Below, piece by piece: positions 62,710-64,000 of a stretch of 64,000 bases of DNA (positions are counted from its first letter, which is position 1; every line of letters begins with the position of its first letter). Source of the stretch: Streptomyces sp. NRRL S-646 (GTDB lineage: Bacteria; Actinomycetota; Actinomycetes; Streptomycetales; Streptomycetaceae); contig NZ_JODC01000021.1 in the NCBI RefSeq assembly GCF_000720765.1, positions 48,146-112,145 on the forward strand, given 5' to 3'. The notes below the pieces were generated by a model, which saw only the letters and a program-made list of their open reading frames with translations, was not told where the DNA came from and made no database searches. A program made the translations under genes and the position numbers.

Positions 62710-63029
62710 CTTCGTTGGCTCCTCACCCGCGAAGCTCCCGCTCCTTCTCGTCCCTGTGGGACGAGCCCCGAACGCGAAGCGTGAGCGTTGATCGCTTCTG
62801 AGTCACCTCAAGAGTGGGTGAACTAGACCATTCGTGCAACACGAGCGCGCACCCGGGGTGACGGAGGCCTGTGAGACATGGTTGAAGATCCAACAAGACG
62901 CTGAGTCGCCGCCCGTGCACCATGTGTGAAGACCTCGATACCCGTAACGGATCCGTGCGTGCCCACGCGCGGCCGCCGCCCGACGGTCGGGAGACGTGCG
63001 ATCGAGCCCCGGAGAAAGTGAAGAGCGTC
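62710..63029. other. Intergenic region before DUF5133 gene
   Basis: 320 bases containing the divergent promoters of the glgX pair and the DUF5133 gene. No gene is recognised, and I see no strong palindrome. Confidence 0.5.
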
Positions 63030-63329
63030 ATGCTGCTACCGGCCAAAGCCGAAGTGGCCCGGCAACTGCGGCGGTACCGGGCCTGGGAACGCGTCATGCT
63101 CGCGTCTCCCTCCGACCGCACGGTGCGCGCCACCTTCGAGGACTCGGGCTACACCTTGTGCGTGCTGATGGGCAAGCGCTGTGCCCGCGAGGCCGCGGAC
63201 GCCGCCGAGCGCTATCTGGGGTCGACTCTGGGCGCCTATCTCCGGGAGCAGAACGAGCGGCCCCGAACGGGTGCGGCCGACCGGCGCGGGCCCCCGCAGG
63301 CACAACAGCATTACGCCGCAGGGAGGTAG
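63030..63329 (+). CDS. DUF5133-like protein
   Basis: A 99-residue protein (MLLPAKAEVARQLRRYRAWE..., TFEDSGYTLCVLMGKRCAREAADAAERYL) that fits the Streptomyces DUF5133 pattern with its MLLP start and YTLC motif. Function unknown. The ATG at 63030 follows GAAGAG; a GTG at 63018 is an alternative. Confidence 0.75.
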   Translation: MLLPAKAEVARQLRRYRAWERVMLASPSDRTVRATFEDSGYTLCVLMGKRCAREAADAAERYLGSTLGAYLREQNERPRTGAADRRGPPQAQQHYAAGR

Positions 63330-63418
63330 ATCCCCCCTGCGGCTCAACGCGTATGTCGCAGTTTGTATCCCTCGACCGGGCCACCGGCCCGGTCTCCAGC
63401 ACGGCGGAGGTGAGACCC

Positions 63419-64000
63419 ATGAGTTCGATTCCGGCCATCGGCCGCATCCCGGTGCGGGACGTCCACCCGGCGGTGGAGTGCGGAAGGCGCCCGGCCAAGG
63501 CGGTCGTAGGGGAGACGTTCGAGGTCACCGCGACCGTGTTCCGCGAGGGCCATGACGCGGTCGCCGCCAACGTCGTCCTGACGGATCCGGAGGGCCAGCA
63601 CGGCCCGTGGACGCCGATGCGGGAGTTGACCCCCGGCTCCGACCGCTGGGGCGCCGAGGTCACACCCACCTCCGCGGGCCACTGGACGTATCGGGTGGAG
63701 GCCTGGAGCGACCCGGTGGCCACCTGGAGACGCACCGCCCGGATCAAGGTGCCGGCCGGTATCGACACCGGACTGGTGCTGGAGGAGGGCGGCGACCTGC
63801 ACGAGAAGCTGGCCGCGGGGGTGCCCGAGGGTCCGGGGCGTGCTGCGGTGCTGGCGGCGGCGGAGACGTTGCGCGACGACTCGCTGCCGGTCGCGACCCG
63901 TCTGGCGGCGGCGTTGACGCCGGAGGTGGACGCGGTGCTGGCCCGGCACCCGCTGCGGGAGTTCGTCACCGCCTCACAGACCCTGCCGCTGCTGGTGGAA
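63419..64000 (+). CDS. glgE: Alpha-1,4-glucan:maltose-1-phosphate maltosyltransferase GlgE (5' part)
   Basis: The first 194 residues of GlgE, cut by the window edge. The N-terminal domain is recognisable by IPVRDVHPAVECGRRPAKAVVGETFEVTATVFREGHDAVAANVVL, then WGAEVTPTSAGHWTYRVEAWSDPVATW and ALAARHPLREFV-like sequence. GlgE builds alpha-glucan from maltose-1-phosphate made by TreS and Pep2, whose genes usually follow it. GGAGGTGAG precedes the ATG. With glgX it marks alpha-glucan metabolism. Confidence 0.93.
   Translation, partial: MSSIPAIGRIPVRDVHPAVECGRRPAKAVVGETFEVTATVFREGHDAVAANVVLTDPEGQHGPWTPMRELTPGSDRWGAEVTPTSAGHWTYRVEAWSDPVATWRRTARIKVPAGIDTGLVLEEGGDLHEKLAAGVPEGPGRAAVLAAAETLRDDSLPVATRLAAALTPEVDAVLARHPLREFVTASQTLPLLVE

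Overview
High-GC actinobacterial chromosome, almost certainly Streptomyces. The support is the strong G/C third-codon bias, frequent GTG and TTG starts, GGAGG-type ribosome sites, the mix of families (ANTAR, SpoIIE-type phosphatase, DUF5133, GlgE, CYP105, GH64, IS607-type TnpA/TnpB), and a dispersed hairpin repeat typical of Streptomyces intergenic DNA. No rRNA, tRNA or CRISPR array was seen.

Layout. 0-5.4 kb is the edge of a biosynthetic cluster: the start of a type I PKS (ACP then KS) and a fatty acyl-AMP ligase on the minus strand, a small conserved protein, and a P450. 5.5-11 kb holds a PucR-like regulator, a TetR/SGNH-hydrolase pair with a palindromic operator facing an FBP-domain gene, a Sua5/YciO-type protein and a dienelactone hydrolase. 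11-14.7 kb has a secreted GH64 beta-1,3-glucanase behind an 18-bp palindrome, a decayed IS607-type element (TnpA tail fused to TnpB) that truncates a secreted-protein gene, and a secreted HNH-like protein. 15-20.8 kb carries an MHYT sensor, a metallophosphoesterase, a flavin monooxygenase, a TauD-type dioxygenase with a (CTGCTC)10 repeat in its leader, and a HEAT-repeat protein. 20.9-28.2 kb is a complete fructan (levan/inulin) utilisation locus: secreted GH32, ABC binding protein and two permeases, cytoplasmic GH32, LacI repressor, and paired operators in the divergent promoter. It has no ATPase gene, so a shared one is expected.

28.3-35.3 kb: aldo/keto reductase, LigD-type phosphoesterase with a decayed ligase, secreted cupin, PAS-GAF-PP2C-ATPase phosphatase, PrxQ and DoxX genes, remnants of an AraC regulator and an MFS exporter, and a MarR gene. 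35.4-39.1 kb: an AfsQ/Cse-like response regulator-kinase-lipoprotein operon divergent from a secreted metzincin-like DUF3152 protein. 39.1-42 kb: CYP105-type P450, [3Fe-4S] ferredoxin and ferredoxin reductase. 42-46.9 kb: an atypical OmpR-type regulator behind three MarR-like boxes (a fourth copy lies upstream of the MarR gene at 35.3 kb), a NarL regulator whose kinase is reduced to a stub, and TetR with two SDR genes. 46.9-51 kb: ATP-dependent ligase, flavin reductase, SRPBCC, DUF3040 and a FAD/Rieske oxidoreductase. 51-55.3 kb is partly degenerate: split GAF and ANTAR genes, an SseB-like fragment, a hydroxymethylbilane synthase. 55.4-57.6 kb: DrrAB-type exporter with its MarR repressor and operator. 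57.6-64 kb: SigB/F-family sigma factor, ANTAR protein, VOC protein, and glycogen/alpha-glucan genes (glgX, an ATPase-like partner, DUF5133, the start of glgE).

The window is mainly accessory and regulatory chromosome. Several gene remnants (TnpB, LigD ligase, AraC/MFS, sensor kinase, SseB, split GAF/ANTAR) mark it as a region of active gene loss and gain. Coordinates of internal starts are my choices from ribosome sites and family alignment from memory; no database search was run.
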